Shown piece after piece: positions 1 through 10,863 of a DNA stretch of 64,000 nucleotides; positions within the stretch are counted from its first letter, which is position 1, and each line of letters opens with the position of its first letter. The stretch is taken from contig BLAL01000319.1 in the NCBI GenBank assembly GCA_015698045.1, positions 124,001-188,000 on the forward strand, written 5' to 3'. The DNA comes from Rhizophagus clarus. Its lineage: Eukaryota > Glomeromycota > Glomeromycetes > Glomerales > Glomeraceae. The notes under the pieces were generated by a model, which did no database searches, was not told the DNA's origin, and saw nothing but the letters and a program-made list of their open reading frames with translations. Both the position numbers and the translations under genes were made by a program.

Positions 1-2
1 TT

Positions 3-1262
3 ATAGCTATTACAAACATCGCCACTCCAGTTCATGTCGAAGCTCTTGCACAAATGCTTTATCGAATTCGTGATTGTTCTCGTCGTATTGTTTTTGTATT
101 CTACCAGAAAGATTCTAACAAACTTTTTTGTTCACCAGATCGTGAAAATATCCGACCAGAACTTGAAAGTGCTCGGCCTAATAATTTGCCCATAGCAATA
201 AAGGGACATCGTGAATGGAATAATAATACCATTTCTTATAAAGTTGATGAGTCTCCGGCCGTAGTAACTTTCATTGAAGTTGAGTATCAAAAACGTCTTT
301 CTGCCAGATATTTTATTGAAAAGCTTTGTAGTCTTATAGCCAGTACTGGCGCTTCTCTTCAGCTAATAAAAGTGGATGAGAGCCAAGGAGTTATAGGGAA
401 TCGTAAAAAAGTCCACAATGAGGTTAGGGTTGAAGCATTAGTTATCAAAGAAACGGATTTTAATGCAGTTGCTACTTCTCGAAATCTTGATTCTGAAGAA
501 GCTGAAGTCCTTAAATTCGACCAAGAGCGTTCTATCGCAAATACTATGATACTTAAACGTTTTTATATGCGGAATCTTTATTGTAAAGACATGAGTATCG
601 AGGATTGGAATAATATTTGCAATAGAAAATTCATTGAAAATTTTAGCTCGCCTGAAGCTCAGAAGCATTTCTTACGGCTGTCTTATTTTTGAAGGCAAGG
701 ACATGATGAGAGGAATGCAATGAAGGGATTGAAAGCTGAAGAAAATGTACAATGGGAAATTGCCTGCAATAAAGCCAAAGAGAATCTGGAAAAATCAGTG
801 GCAGAAGACTTGCGTAAATCTTATTCAGCAAAGCATTGGGAAGTTATACAAGAACTTTTTCAAATATTAGGCTTTACTGGCATTGATGACAAGCGTACTC
901 TTTCTAGTGATACTGCATCAGAATCATTTATGCGATCTTGTGAAAAGTTTATAGAAATTTGAAACCAAACTTTATTACTCTTTGGTTTTAAGTCTCGTGC
1001 AAAGGAAACACCAGATCTTCATTCGGCTATAAAAACAATTAATGCAATTGCTGGCAATTGGTGCGGATATACTGTTGAAAGTGATAAAAAAAGAATAGGG
1101 CCTAAAGGACAACAAGTTAGACAATACTCATACCGAATTAATCACCAGCCATATAATGGTATTGGTTTTGGAGATAAAGGCGCACCAGAACTTCCACCAT
1201 ATAGATCAAAAACAGATAATGAGATTCAGGAACTCTTTGATTCTATAGGGCAGGAAAAATAA
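3..1262 (+). pseudogene. Fossil piece of a virus-type origin-binding helicase protein, C-terminal part
   Basis: The reading frame enters from before the window, so only the C-terminal part is present. The open stretch up to about 690 resembles, from memory, the replication-origin-binding helicase family (herpes-type OriBP, NCLDV-related) that is abundant in Rhizophagus. Two further open stretches, about 720-962 and 963-1262, look like the tail of the same kind of protein; the last contains the string WCGYTVESDKKR, which I associate with viral replication proteins. No helicase Walker motif lies in the window, so the assignment rests on overall resemblance. It probably replicated a virus-like element. 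It is broken in about two places and treated as a fossil. The alternative is a host repeat family of unknown function. Confidence 0.4.
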
Positions 1263-1291
1263 TACTTTAGCCAGCCCAAATCATTATTTAG

Positions 1292-1609
1292 CTAAGTCTT
1301 GACCACATCAAATGATCCCAAAGGGATTGATTCTGTATTAGTTTTTTTATTTTCGCGCCAGGCACGGTCATAAGGTCCATTATGTGTGCTACAGATTCCA
1401 GTATCAGAATAGGTTCCCTTCTTACAAACAGGGCATATTGTACTAGGAAGGGCATTAAAATGTCTGGAACATCCTTCAGGACGCCAGCACCCTTTCCCAC
1501 AAATCGAACCATCTCTCTTGATGTATTGGCAGATAAAACGACCTATACAAGGTAATTTTGATATTAATAATCTTAAAACTTCACTTTTACTTTTATTATA
1601 AATATTCAA
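1292..1609 (-). CDS. Small Cys/His-rich zinc-binding protein, unknown function
   Basis: This open frame of 105 residues lies tail to tail with the helicase-like fossil, 29 bases from its end. It has two probable zinc sites. The first uses the Cys and His residues in CGKGCWRPEGCSRH together with an upstream Cys. The second is CPVCKKGTY followed by CSTH. The N-terminus is basic and hydrophobic without a clear membrane helix. Two clustered zinc sites in such a short protein suggest a nucleic-acid-binding or adaptor role, and its place beside virus-like genes suggests it may belong to that element. I do not recognise the family. The frame is open from ATG to stop. Confidence 0.4.
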   Translation of the reverse strand: MNIYNKSKSEVLRLLISKLPCIGRFICQYIKRDGSICGKGCWRPEGCSRHFNALPSTICPVCKKGTYSDTGICSTHNGPYDRAWRENKKTNTESIPLGSFDVVKT

Positions 1610-2258
1610 AAATGTGTCCCGAACTTTGTGAATATCTGGCAGTCCGATCCAACTAGTCCGGAGCGAGCCATGAGATGATTCTCATGATCACCAGCTCGGA
1701 AGAATTTGCTGAGCCACAGATTGTACAACAAAAAAAAAATAGGCTGATCACATAATAGGTCTATGCAACATATTAATTTTTGCATATATTCAGAAAGAAA
1801 ACATATTAACCTTTATTCTTTATTTTTTTTTTCCAAACAATCATGAGAAAATGTGAAAGAATGTCTACAAGCAAGGACCAGCTCTAAAAGTAAATATTAA
1901 CGTCAAAAGCATATGTTATGGAGAGCTGAGGGACTCACAATTTCAAGATCGCTGGGCGTAAAACCAGCTATGGTCTTTCCAAGTAGATCTACATGTGAAA
2001 AGGTAAGAGGATTCTATTTACATGTGCTTTCATAGAGCTCTTGGCATCATACGACAATGTTAATCACTATTCTTACCTCCTTATCATTTTCCCAACAGCA
2101 AGATATAAAGCATGTAGGAGTATGTGGAAGTTCAACCAACTTTCCGCAAAAAACTTTCTCGTAAAATAACACAAAACAAGGTATATATATGCCAGAAGTT
2201 GTGTATGTATGAGAGCTTGTTTTTTTCTCATCATGGGCCTTGTATTTAAGAAAGCAAG
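1610..2258. other. Intergenic stretch, no gene seen
   Basis: No convincing coding frame lies on either strand. The sequence is moderately AT-rich with short A and T runs (about 1730 and 1825). Part of it may be upstream sequence of the Crinkler-like fragment that follows. Confidence 0.4.
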
Positions 2259-2561
2259 ATGACCGATATTACTCTCAATTGTCTTATCGTCCTGAAAGGT
2301 GATCTTATGGGTATTTCAATCATTAAAGTAATGCAAGCGATTACAATTAATTCAAGTAGTCATGTTAGCGCTTTTGAAATTGCAATCCAAGACAGGTTGG
2401 GCCCACCATTTAACAATATCCCTTTAAGAATTTGCCAAATTCATCCTGGAAGTGTTGTTGAAAGGCCAATGGATCCGCAGACACCAATTTCCTCATTCTT
2501 TCCTGAGGAAGCTAAAGCAGACAGTTTCAACATTTTAGTATACTCCCTATCACAATTGTAA
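2259..2561 (+). CDS. Crinkler-type N-terminal domain, stand-alone fragment
   Basis: This 100-residue open frame starts MTDITLNCLIVL and ends with the pattern PISSFFPEEAKADSFNILV. Crinkler (CRN) proteins of Glomeromycotina begin with a ubiquitin-like N-terminal domain that starts M-x-x-I-T-L-x-C-L and closes with a phrase close to ISS-Y/F-F-P-E followed by a short beta strand. Both ends match that plan and the length suits the whole domain. No effector domain follows in frame: the next gene is a SAM-family pseudogene about 270 bases downstream. It is therefore probably a CRN gene cut off by recombination, or a free-standing CRN domain. Its function is unknown. Confidence 0.5.
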   Translation: MTDITLNCLIVLKGDLMGISIIKVMQAITINSSSHVSAFEIAIQDRLGPPFNNIPLRICQIHPGSVVERPMDPQTPISSFFPEEAKADSFNILVYSLSQL

Positions 2562-2827
2562 TTTTCAGTATCATGTAGCGCTATAGTTGCAATTTTTATG
2601 TATTGTAGGCTGGCTACCGGCAACGATTTATTTCATAAATAAAGTATTATTTTAACAAATGTATATGAGAACAGGTCACGTGTAATAATGCAATGCCTGT
2701 GCGACATAAAAGCCTATATTAACGCCCAGTATTCTCTTTCCCGAACAAAAATAAAATTTTATCTTACTCCGGAAAGTAACACTATTTTTTTTATCTGAGC
2801 CCATTTCCACTATAAAAACATAATATT

Positions 2828-3884
2828 ATGTCCAGAACACGGCTCTTACTTGGTCGAGAACTGGGATACAAAAACCCTTATCGATTTTTTAAAATCGCAA
2901 AACCTCAAGCTCGACGACGATGACTTGGGAATACTCCGCAAATGAAAAATCGATAGTCAAGTCTTTCTTGATATGAGTAAGGATGATTTTATGCAAGCTG
3001 GGTTAGAAATGGAACTGGCTATGAAACTTGCAAAAGAGGTTCAGGCCCTCAAAAAAAAACTGAAGCGTGCGTTCTCCTCGTACCTCAGCTTAAGTGAGGT
3101 GTTGGCTAAATATGGTCTTGACTCCAATGGTATAGATTCTATTCTGCTTTTCTCCCCCCCCAACTTACAAAATTCAAGACGACAATAAGGTCTTTAAGCA
3201 TTGCATGAAAGAAATTTTGGGTAGGTTACGTTCCTATGGCACATTACAACTGGACAGCTTAGAGGCCATGCGTAATGAGTATGTCATAGCACTTCTTCAC
3301 GCCTCTATCCATATCGTCATGGATATAACAAACAAGGAGCTTAGCATGAAGCCTCAGTACAGAATAGTTGGTGAAGAAAGCCGGGGTCAGGTCGATTATG
3401 CAATAAAGGTAATTTGATTTGTTGCCCCTGCTCCACTCTAGTTCTACTCGCAATTATGTAAACCCATCACTAACACACACTATGTAAGTAGGAGGCCGAA
3501 GAGCTTATCTGCATCACGGAGGATAAACAACACAAAGTCCCAATAGGCTTTGCACAAAATATCAAACAACTTGAAAGCGCATGTGAGATGAACAAGAAGA
3601 AGAGAAAGCGTGGTGATAATGATTTCAATTACCTCTATGGTATTGTCACAACAGGTTGAGACTGGCACTTCCTTCTATATAGCCCTGGAAAAATATCCAA
3701 GGCAAGTGATACCACAAACTTGATCAAATTTTCTAGGAAGGCCTTGGAACCAAACTCAAAGTCATACCAATCATTATGTGATAGCGTGAAAGAGGTTTTG
3801 AGCATAATCGTAGGTTTGTTAATGGATAGGGCATGTGCTGAGGAAGAACCTGAAAGGAAGAGGGTTAGGATAGAGGGGTATTGA
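2828..3884 (+). pseudogene. SAM-domain family protein, broken host multigene-family copy
   Basis: The frame reads like the highly expanded SAM-domain family of Rhizophagus. A sterile-alpha-motif-like start (YLVENWDTKTLIDFL, then MSKDDFMQAGLEMELAMKLA) is followed by an alpha/beta region with NEYV, YRIVGEESRGQVDYAIK, AEELICITEDK and DWHFLLYSP. It ends with a basic KRVRIEGY tail. A likely GT-AG intron runs from about 3409 to 3493, ending in TAAGTAG just before the EAEELI segment. The copy carries about two in-frame stops and at least one frame change near a C run at about 3157, so it is a pseudogene. SAM domains usually mediate protein-protein contacts; what the downstream region does is not known to me. 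Confidence 0.55.
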
Positions 3885-4000
3885 TCGAAAAAATAATCAC
3901 TTTGTATATTAGCCTAGACGTCATGTATCACGAATAAAGTCCCAAACATTTGTATTTATTCTTGTATATATTAATAAAAAATTTTCTTGGCAAAAAAAAA

Positions 4001-4023
4001 CTTTGTGAACTAAGTTCACAAAG
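4001..4023. repeat. 23-bp palindrome, copy 1
   Basis: This is a perfect palindrome with arms CTTTGTGAACT and AGTTCACAAAG around a single central A. It lies just downstream of the SAM-family copy. The same arms recur at 5195-5217. Confidence 0.8.
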
Positions 4024-4099
4024 TGGAATCACGTGAATTTTTTATTTTGAATGTAAATATACAGTGTATAAAATTATTTTCAAAAATAGCATCTGAGAT

Positions 4100-5580
4100 T
4101 GACTTACTTAGGTAAGAAAAAACCAGACTAATGCTGAGTTTAAGGCCAAGTATGATGAAGCCAAGGATGAGATTACAAAGTTAAGGGCTGAGCTCAGGAA
4201 TAGAATCGAGGAATTAGAAAAAGCTAGAATAGATACTATCGCCGAGAATACTAGATGCGATGTTGAAAATACTAGGCGTGATGCTGAGAATGCTGAGCTT
4301 AAGGCTAGAGTTGCAAAGTTGGAAGAAGATTCTAGGCAACCGCGAAAGGATTCCTCTCCCGCAAAATCTGTCGACATACTAGATTCCATAGTAGCAAATG
4401 AAACAGTATCTGCCAATTCAAAGTCATCAGAGGAAAAGATCATGGACTCTTTCCTGGATGAGGTGAATAAGAAAAGAATTAGTAATGGAATTAGGCAGAG
4501 AAAGTGAGAGGAGAAGCTCGCAAAAATGGAAACCATTTTCCCAGAAAAAGATGAGTAGGTATCAGTTGACAAAAGGATGCTTCGTAAGAAAATTCAGAAA
4601 AAGCAAAAAGAAAAATTCATTCAGGAAGTGTCCAAGGATGATTCGATACCTTCAGTATCTTCCCAAAGAGGATCAGATTTAAGCACCAATTATTCCAATA
4701 TTATAGATGAGCCAGGTTTGAATTCTTTGGATGTTTACTTAGAGAAAACAATACGAAACTGTGATCCCTTAGCAGTAGAAATGGGAATGCCAACCTTTTC
4801 TCTTTTGTATGAAAAACTTTGTGATGCCGTAACTCTTGCTGATCGTGTGACCCAAGAAGCTATCTTTTGTTACTGTCAATTTGGAAAAGCTCTTATCCAG
4901 AGGCGAGGTGAGATCGTATCTGAAAAACAAGTTGATCTGGAATCTAATACAGTCAGTAGAATTCTAAATATAGAAGTTAAAGCTCAGCTTCCTGCAGATA
5001 CTTCTGATACACTTTTATGGAAAAGAATTGAGCAGGCCAAGAAACTCTATACACTTTTTAATGCAATAGGTATGGATAAAATAAATCGAATTCATTCCTT
5101 CTCCGCTGATTCTATCTCAAAAATGACGTATGAAGACATCTGATATATTATAGACAATATACCCTTTGATTATAGCATTCATATGGAGACACAACTTTGT
5201 GAACTGAGTTCACAAAGTGATAAGAAAAATTCTGACTTATCACATATCACTAGTTCGGATGTGCCTACTGAATCTCAAATTCCCAATCAATCTGCCCTGA
5301 AAAAATTTAATACCAAGGTAGAGGTGATATCACCCATTTTTCAACCCAATAGTCTAACTTATGATCGCGCCTATTTTCACAAAAAGATATTGGATCAATA
5401 TCCTAATTTAAATATAGAATGTAGTAGTGAAAATTTGGGATTACTGATGAGATATCATGCGGGGACTACATCTGTCCATTATGCAAATTAAGTCATGATG
5501 ATAAAGAAATAGAAGGTATGTATAATGCCAGATCTTATTTTATTAAATGTGAACAGCGCAAAATTGAGATAGTTACGTAG
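4100..5580 (+). pseudogene. Coiled-coil family protein (KYDEAKDEITKLRAEL type), broken host repeat family
   Basis: The N-terminal stretch is a heptad-like coiled coil rich in Glu, Lys, Arg and Ala (KYDEAKDEITKLRAEL, then RRDAENAELKARVAKLEED). A Ser/Lys linker follows, with SSEEKIMDSFLDE, and then a mainly helical region at 4577-5143 containing EAIFCYCQFGKALI and WKRIEQAKKLYTLF. A further open piece at 5183-5491 and the next about 90 bases hold a CPLC motif with Cys and His, a possible zinc site. I recognise this as one of the largest repeated families of Rhizophagus, of unknown function. There are several stops and frame changes along the locus, so this copy is dead. A Crinkler-like role has been suspected for such genes, but nothing here shows it. 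Confidence 0.5.
5195..5217. repeat. 23-bp palindrome, copy 2
   Basis: This has the same arms as the palindrome at 4001-4023 (CTTTGTGAACT, then its complement), with G at the centre in place of A. It lies inside the open piece of the coiled-coil family locus and adds a few codons in frame. Confidence 0.8.
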
Positions 5581-5689
5581 TCTCACTAACTCTTTGGAGT
5601 GATAATCTATCTGGGAAATTTTAATTTTTTTCGAATTAATGACCAGAGGAAGAAAAAATGGATTTAAATTATTTGCAGTCATATAAAAA

Positions 5690-6208
5690 GGAAAATGACT
5701 GAGTCTGTTAAAATACTAACCGCCGATTATCTGAATTGGCATGCAAAATTAAGTAGGTTACCAAGTATTTTGACAGATAAGATTTGTTCCAAATTATACA
5801 AAAGAAACTGGATGCGATCCATGGCAGCTAATAGAAGTACATGAATCCTACAGGGCTGAAGTTATAAATTCGAAGCCAGAAAAAGGGCCCATCACTTTCA
5901 AAGCCAGAGCCGATTCAGAATTAATTATCAAATCCGTCTTAGAGCACTTCCCATACTTGAAATTCTGAAATAGTTTTAGAGGGATTGATAATTATAATTT
6001 TGCATCACCTCAGCTGTGGAGCTCACCATGCCCTATTTGTAATGGAAAACATGGGAATTATGGATTACATGGCTCATGGTATCGCGAAAATGGGAATCAG
6101 CTCCCTTATGATCCTGAATTAGCGAAGTTGTATTCCCAAGATAAGTTGGAATATTGTCTTACCTGCAACACTTCAAACAATAAACTCAAGTTTGCAACTG
6201 TAGCATAG
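5690..6208 (+). pseudogene. Second Cys-rich tail module of the same family, broken
   Basis: Open pieces read WQLIEVHESYRAEV and, further on, CPICNGKHGNYGLHG and EYCLTC, ending in KFATVA before a stop. The paired CxxC/H and CxxC motifs suggest a zinc ribbon. The segment continues the frame style and family of the preceding locus and probably is its C-terminal exon region or a neighbouring partial copy. It carries about two interruptions. Function unknown. Confidence 0.35.
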
Positions 6209-6372
6209 AAACTTTGTATTTATTTTTTTATCACTCACATGTATTAATAAATATTTTTCTCGCTTATCACCTGATATGTATGTGATTAACTTGATGAGTC
6301 AGATCAATCTATGCGACAATTGATTTCGTATATATAGTATATATTTCTGTAAAAAAAATCATCACTTCTTTT

Positions 6373-8489
6373 TTGAACAACTTGCGAAACCATTTTTTAC
6401 GCAAAAATCAAATAATATCACTTAATAATATCCAGAATATCATTCATAGTCTCTCTGATGAGCCTGATAAATTAAGTGAGGATGAGGAGGTTAATTTATA
6501 CGTTTATCTCACCAGAAATGAAACTGTATTAGCTGAGGTGGAAAACTTATGTAATCGCTTGCAAACAAATAGTTCTAAGCTTAAATACTTGAGGGGTTTA
6601 TCGAAAAAGTCTGGTTCTGGTATGTTCTTATGTTTCTCTGTCATATTCGCCAATAATACCGAATACTTACTTATTCTTGTACTTTTCTTTCCTGCTTCTT
6701 ATCGTCAAACCTGCCCAAAAAATACATTCGCATTATCGTAGAGCAACCCGGTGCTAGTGGTAAGTGAGTCGTAATAAATTTGGTCAACGCGTCTTGGCTT
6801 GATTTTTCTTTCACAATAGGATATTCCAAATATATACTGATTTTTTTTTCGCTGTCATTTTCTTAGGTGGTAATCAAGAACAAGGTAATTTTCTGTTATG
6901 CTTTTTATTTGTTTCACAATAACTCATTTTCTCATTTTCCTATCTTGCAGAATCTTTAAAAAGACATATCGAGAAAGTTGTCAAAGAAGAAGTAAGCGAA
7001 CTTAGACGTGAGGTGAAAAAAGTACGTTATTTTGCAGAAGTATGGCTTAGTTCACCTGGTATGTTGTTCGTTCAATCCATAAACAATGCTTTGCAAATGC
7101 ATTCAATTATATATGTCTTTGTCTTTAGGTATTGATACAGAAACTGAGAAAGGCAAACGGGTAGTAACTCATGGTACAGAAATGGATTTCCCACTCCAAC
7201 TGACCCAAATCCGTAGACGAAATTCACATGGAAAGTTTCAGAAACCACCCAATCTTTCAGGTGCAAAACCAAGTGATGATGAAATACAAGAATACTTCAT
7301 GGATGAATGTACGGCATTAAAAGCATTATCAGAGATACAACTTTATGTTGGAGATACATATTCTACACCATTGCTGAATACTTGAAAGCCAGATTTTGTA
7401 TTCGTTCAAAAAGGAAGGCCTCTAGATCCATTGAATGTTGTGGCTGTCGGTGAAATAAGAAAGCGAACCGATAATAATTTTAAAAATGCTGATATAGGAC
7501 ACGCAGTAGCATTTGGTGAAAAAGTGCTCCAGCTTCAACCACGACGACAATATGTATACGCAGTGTTGACAGATTGTATTATCATACGAATCTACAGAAT
7601 AACTAGAGAAGACAATAATCGATTCTCATATAGATATATGGCGTTTGAGTCATTAACATATAACACTTCCGAGCCTCCAAACGGATGGAAATATTTGGTG
7701 ACAATCATGCAAAATTCTCTGGATCAGCTGGAATGGGTTGAACCTTCAATAAATCTTGATGGAAATACTATAACATTGGTTCGATTTATTAGTTCAGGTA
7801 GAACTAGCATTGTGTATAAGGGAATTCTTGAGAATGGTGACAGTTCTGTAGTCGTAAAAAAAGCAAAAAACGAAGAATACTTATCTTGCTTTATAAACGA
7901 AAAGAATGTATTGACTAGACTATCGGATCTGAATTCACCTTATCTTCCAAAACTTCTTCTGAGCAATGATGATACTCTTGTTATGACTCCTCTATGCACT
8001 AAAGTTAATAACTTACAAATCAAAGATATCGAAAACATAATTGAAACCCTTAAGACGGTACATTCAAATTTCCAGCTTGTACATATGGACCTTCAAAAGT
8101 ATAACTTCCTTCGTGATAATGATGGTAATATTTTAATTACTGACTGGGGATATAGTAAAACACAAGGTGAAAACGCGCTATTTGCAGGAGCTCTTGAATG
8201 TATGCCTGATAATGTCCTTCGATCATTAATTAATGATGAGCAAATTAATTATGATCCAACAATTGATTTGATATGTCTGGTCCGGTCACTTTACCTGATG
8301 CTTCATCAACCATCATCGATTGAAAGAATCTCTTTTAATATGGTTCCAGAGAACTTTAAGAGATGAGTTCAAGATATATTAGATTTTTGGGCTGTTAATG
8401 GAAAATCCGAATGGTGGGACATAATCAGTTCTGATGCCAAGGATTCGAATTACGATAAATTACTTGAAGATATTAAAAAGTTGTTTTGA
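6373..8489 (+). pseudogene. Crinkler-type REase plus protein-kinase-like gene, broken
   Basis: This multi-exon locus begins with ATG at 6373. The first exon runs to about 6619 and encodes a helical start. Short exons follow near 6867 and 6951 (EEVSELRREVKKVRYFAEVW), then a long region from about 7130. That region holds a restriction-endonuclease-fold pattern (PDF followed by VAVGEIRKR, a D...ExK arrangement). Downstream at 7431-8366 is a kinase-like domain with glycine loop SSGRTSIVYKG, lysine strand VVVKKAK, catalytic loop LVHMDLQKYNFL and metal-binding ITDWGYSK (DWG instead of DFG). The REase-then-kinase order is that of Crinkler effector C-termini. The reading frame is interrupted in about two places, so it is treated as a fossil effector gene. 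The kinase core itself keeps its key residues. Confidence 0.6.
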
Positions 8490-8936
8490 GTTTATGTTAT
8501 AGTTAATTAATTATAGATAATTTTAGATTAAATAATATGAATCTTTATTTTTAATATATTGCTAATAATAGTTATTGCTAAAATAATGATCATCTTTGAT
8601 TTTTGATTAAAAATTAATAAAGAATTTGAATATGCTATTTTTCATACAGATGGTCAATTGCATATATAAAAATAGTGTGCATTTTATAAACTTCGTGAAC
8701 TGGGGAGGAATAAAAATAAATATGGTTTTATTATAATGTATAATATTTAGCCAAACATAACTTATAGTTTATTTTTTGCGAAATAAATAGCTATATAATT
8801 TACATTATGATCGCCTAGTAAAATTGTAAAATATACTATGTATGATCTGGTAACCAATGATCACGTGATCAGAGTCTAACCCCTTACCAGATATGACGCA
8901 ATCCGCGATATAAGCGTGTAAAAAATAGTACTTTTA
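8490..8936. other. AT-rich intergenic stretch
   Basis: I see no gene. Near 8863 a palindromic GATCACGTGATC lies upstream of the Gag-like region and may be a promoter element (CACGTG core). Confidence 0.4.
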
Positions 8937-8952
8937 TAATCACGAAAAAAGA

Positions 8953-9706
8953 ATGTCATTTCGTAGACCTCACCCAAAGCAAAAGAGAATATAAAGCTGA
9001 GCTGGAGGAGGAGAACTATTATCTTCGTAGTGAATTGCAAACAGAAGTGAATATTAATCACCAGAATGAAAGACGAATTAATTAACTGGAGCAAGATTAT
9101 TCCTGGTGTGAGCAAGAAATTTAGGATCTCAATAGGAAAATAGAGCATCTTGAGAATGCTTCAAAAGAAGAAATATCAGAACTGAAATCTGAAATCTCCA
9201 GCCTAAAAAATCAGCTATATCAAGCTAGGAAAGATGTGCGAGATAAGGGAAAACATATCTCTACCTTAGAAAATAAATTATTAGAGTCTGAAGAGCAAGT
9301 AAAAAAATTGCGATGTAAGATCAAGTCCATCTCATCGTGAAAGAATACTCCAGAATGAGGAAATTCTCCAGATCAATATAATTCTGATGATAATATGGCG
9401 ACAATAATAGAGTTAACGAATGCTATAGATGGATTTGTGGACAACCCAACAACGGCTAGAGCGATCATGGCTGATCAAGTAAAAAGGGCCACAAGGCAGA
9501 TTCGAAGAAAAGAAACTACCTTACAGCAGGATTTACTCCGTGAGCAGAGAAGGCGATATGATGCAGAGGCTGAGCGAGATCTTGCTATTACACGAAGAGA
9601 TCTTGCTGAAGGAGCGATGGATAGGGTTGTTGCTGATCTTCAGCAGTTGCGGACTAATGCCCAAAGTCAAGTAAATAGAATGTTAGGCAATATAGGAAGA
9701 AAGTAA
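8953..9706 (+). pseudogene. Gag-like element, N-terminal coiled-coil pieces (fossil)
   Basis: A frame opening MSFRRPHPKQ leads into long charged coiled-coil stretches, and a second open piece at 9395-9706 begins MATIIELTNAI and is rich in Arg, Glu and Gln (RRRYDAEAERDLAITRRDLA). I recognise these as the N-terminal region of a Gag-like protein family that is repeated in Rhizophagus genomes. Such coiled coils may aid capsid or particle assembly. The region is broken in about three places and is treated as a fossil. It lies directly upstream of the better kept Gag core. Confidence 0.45.
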
Positions 9707-9718
9707 ACCCGTATAGGT

Positions 9719-10843
9719 GTGCTGGTACAAGAAAAATTTGCCTTGCAATTACTGTATCAGCGAAATGCCCACCACCTACAGCGATGTAGAGGAGATATAG
9801 GTTTATTAGAGTATAATCGGGACAGGCTCTATGAGCGATATGAAAAATGGAATGCTAAAGAAAAAAATTCTCGCCAAATTATTTTAGCGCTACAGAATAA
9901 TCCACTAAACATGGCTGAAGGTAGACGTTTACCAGTATTGAAATTAATGGCCCCTGCTCTTGCAAAATTTCAACCTTATATAGGCCAAGAACCTCCTGAT
10001 GATTATTTGGATAAAGTTATTCAATCATGGGCATATCTTGAAGGGCACGTGATAGTTTTTGAAAATGCAAATGCAGGAGATTTTGATAATGCGGTCAAGT
10101 GTAATATTTTAAAATCTATGATGGGTGGAAAATACGCTCCAGTACCAGCAAATAATGGTTTTGTAGCAGGAAATCTGGCTATAAATACTCCATATACATT
10201 ACGAGCTTGGATGAGAGCAAAATACCAGCGAGAGACTATTGGAAATCAGCAATCAGCTATTCAAAGATTAACTCAAGAAAGATATCAACCCTATGATACC
10301 CCTGATACTTATGAAGCCAGAATTCGACCACTATTATTAGGAGTAGCAGACAATAATGCGCAAATCCTAGGGTTTCTTAAAAGCCATTTAACAGGTGATT
10401 TTTATACCTGGATGAGAATCACCAATCCTGGAGGCATTAATGTCTTTTTCACTGAACTAAAAAATATGTGGCTAGAGCGTGGACAAAATTTAAGTGGAAG
10501 AATTTCAGAGGAATCAAATCAATTTGCCAATCAAGCCTTACCTAGTATAAATCCAGTATCCTATTCTTTACCACAAGTTACTCCAGTTTCTCAACAAGCT
10601 TTTAATAAAGATGATATGCAAAAGGCGATTCAAGACGCATTAGCACAGCAAAAAACTGAAAACCAGACATTAATAAAGAAAATTACTGAATTAGAATCTC
10701 AAATGGCTAAGCAAACGCATATACCTACTCCTCAAACTGTTGAACCTATTGAACCCGTTAGACAACTGAGAGGTTCACCAGCTTTTACAAAGTCAGAGGA
10801 AGGTATGAGAAATTATCACATATATGAATACTTAAAAATTTAG
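9719..10843 (+). CDS. Gag-like capsid core protein (fossil element part)
   Basis: This open frame of about 370 residues starts as a basic helical segment (KFALQLLYQRNAHHLQ, RDRLYERYEKWNAK). The core has the feel of retroelement Gag capsid: KFQPYIGQEPPDDYLDKV, TLRAWMRAKYQRE, DTYEARIRPLLLG, HLTGDFYTWMRI and FFTELKNMWLERG. A Pro/Gln-rich tail follows. Retroviral-type Gag capsids are all-helical and carry comparable W-x-x-L and Y-x-x-R helices; I rely on this general pattern and on memory of a Rhizophagus Gag-like family. The first residue is uncertain because the frame is open upstream of 9719. A zinc knuckle and a protease follow, as in a gag-pro module. Confidence 0.55.
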   Translation: MLVQEKFALQLLYQRNAHHLQRCRGDIGLLEYNRDRLYERYEKWNAKEKNSRQIILALQNNPLNMAEGRRLPVLKLMAPALAKFQPYIGQEPPDDYLDKVIQSWAYLEGHVIVFENANAGDFDNAVKCNILKSMMGGKYAPVPANNGFVAGNLAINTPYTLRAWMRAKYQRETIGNQQSAIQRLTQERYQPYDTPDTYEARIRPLLLGVADNNAQILGFLKSHLTGDFYTWMRITNPGGINVFFTELKNMWLERGQNLSGRISEESNQFANQALPSINPVSYSLPQVTPVSQQAFNKDDMQKAIQDALAQQKTENQTLIKKITELESQMAKQTHIPTPQTVEPIEPVRQLRGSPAFTKSEEGMRNYHIYEYLKI

Positions 10844-10863
10844 GTTATATTAGCCAGAAAGAA

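Noticed and set aside
438-831. Minus-strand ORFs opposite the helicase-like piece
   Set aside because: They are shadows of the plus-strand frame, with no family features.
2828-8489. Many breaks in the repeated families read TGA, which could hint at a recoded stop
   Set aside because: Clean host genes in the same window use TGG for Trp and normal stops, and the broken families also show frame changes; ordinary decay is simpler.
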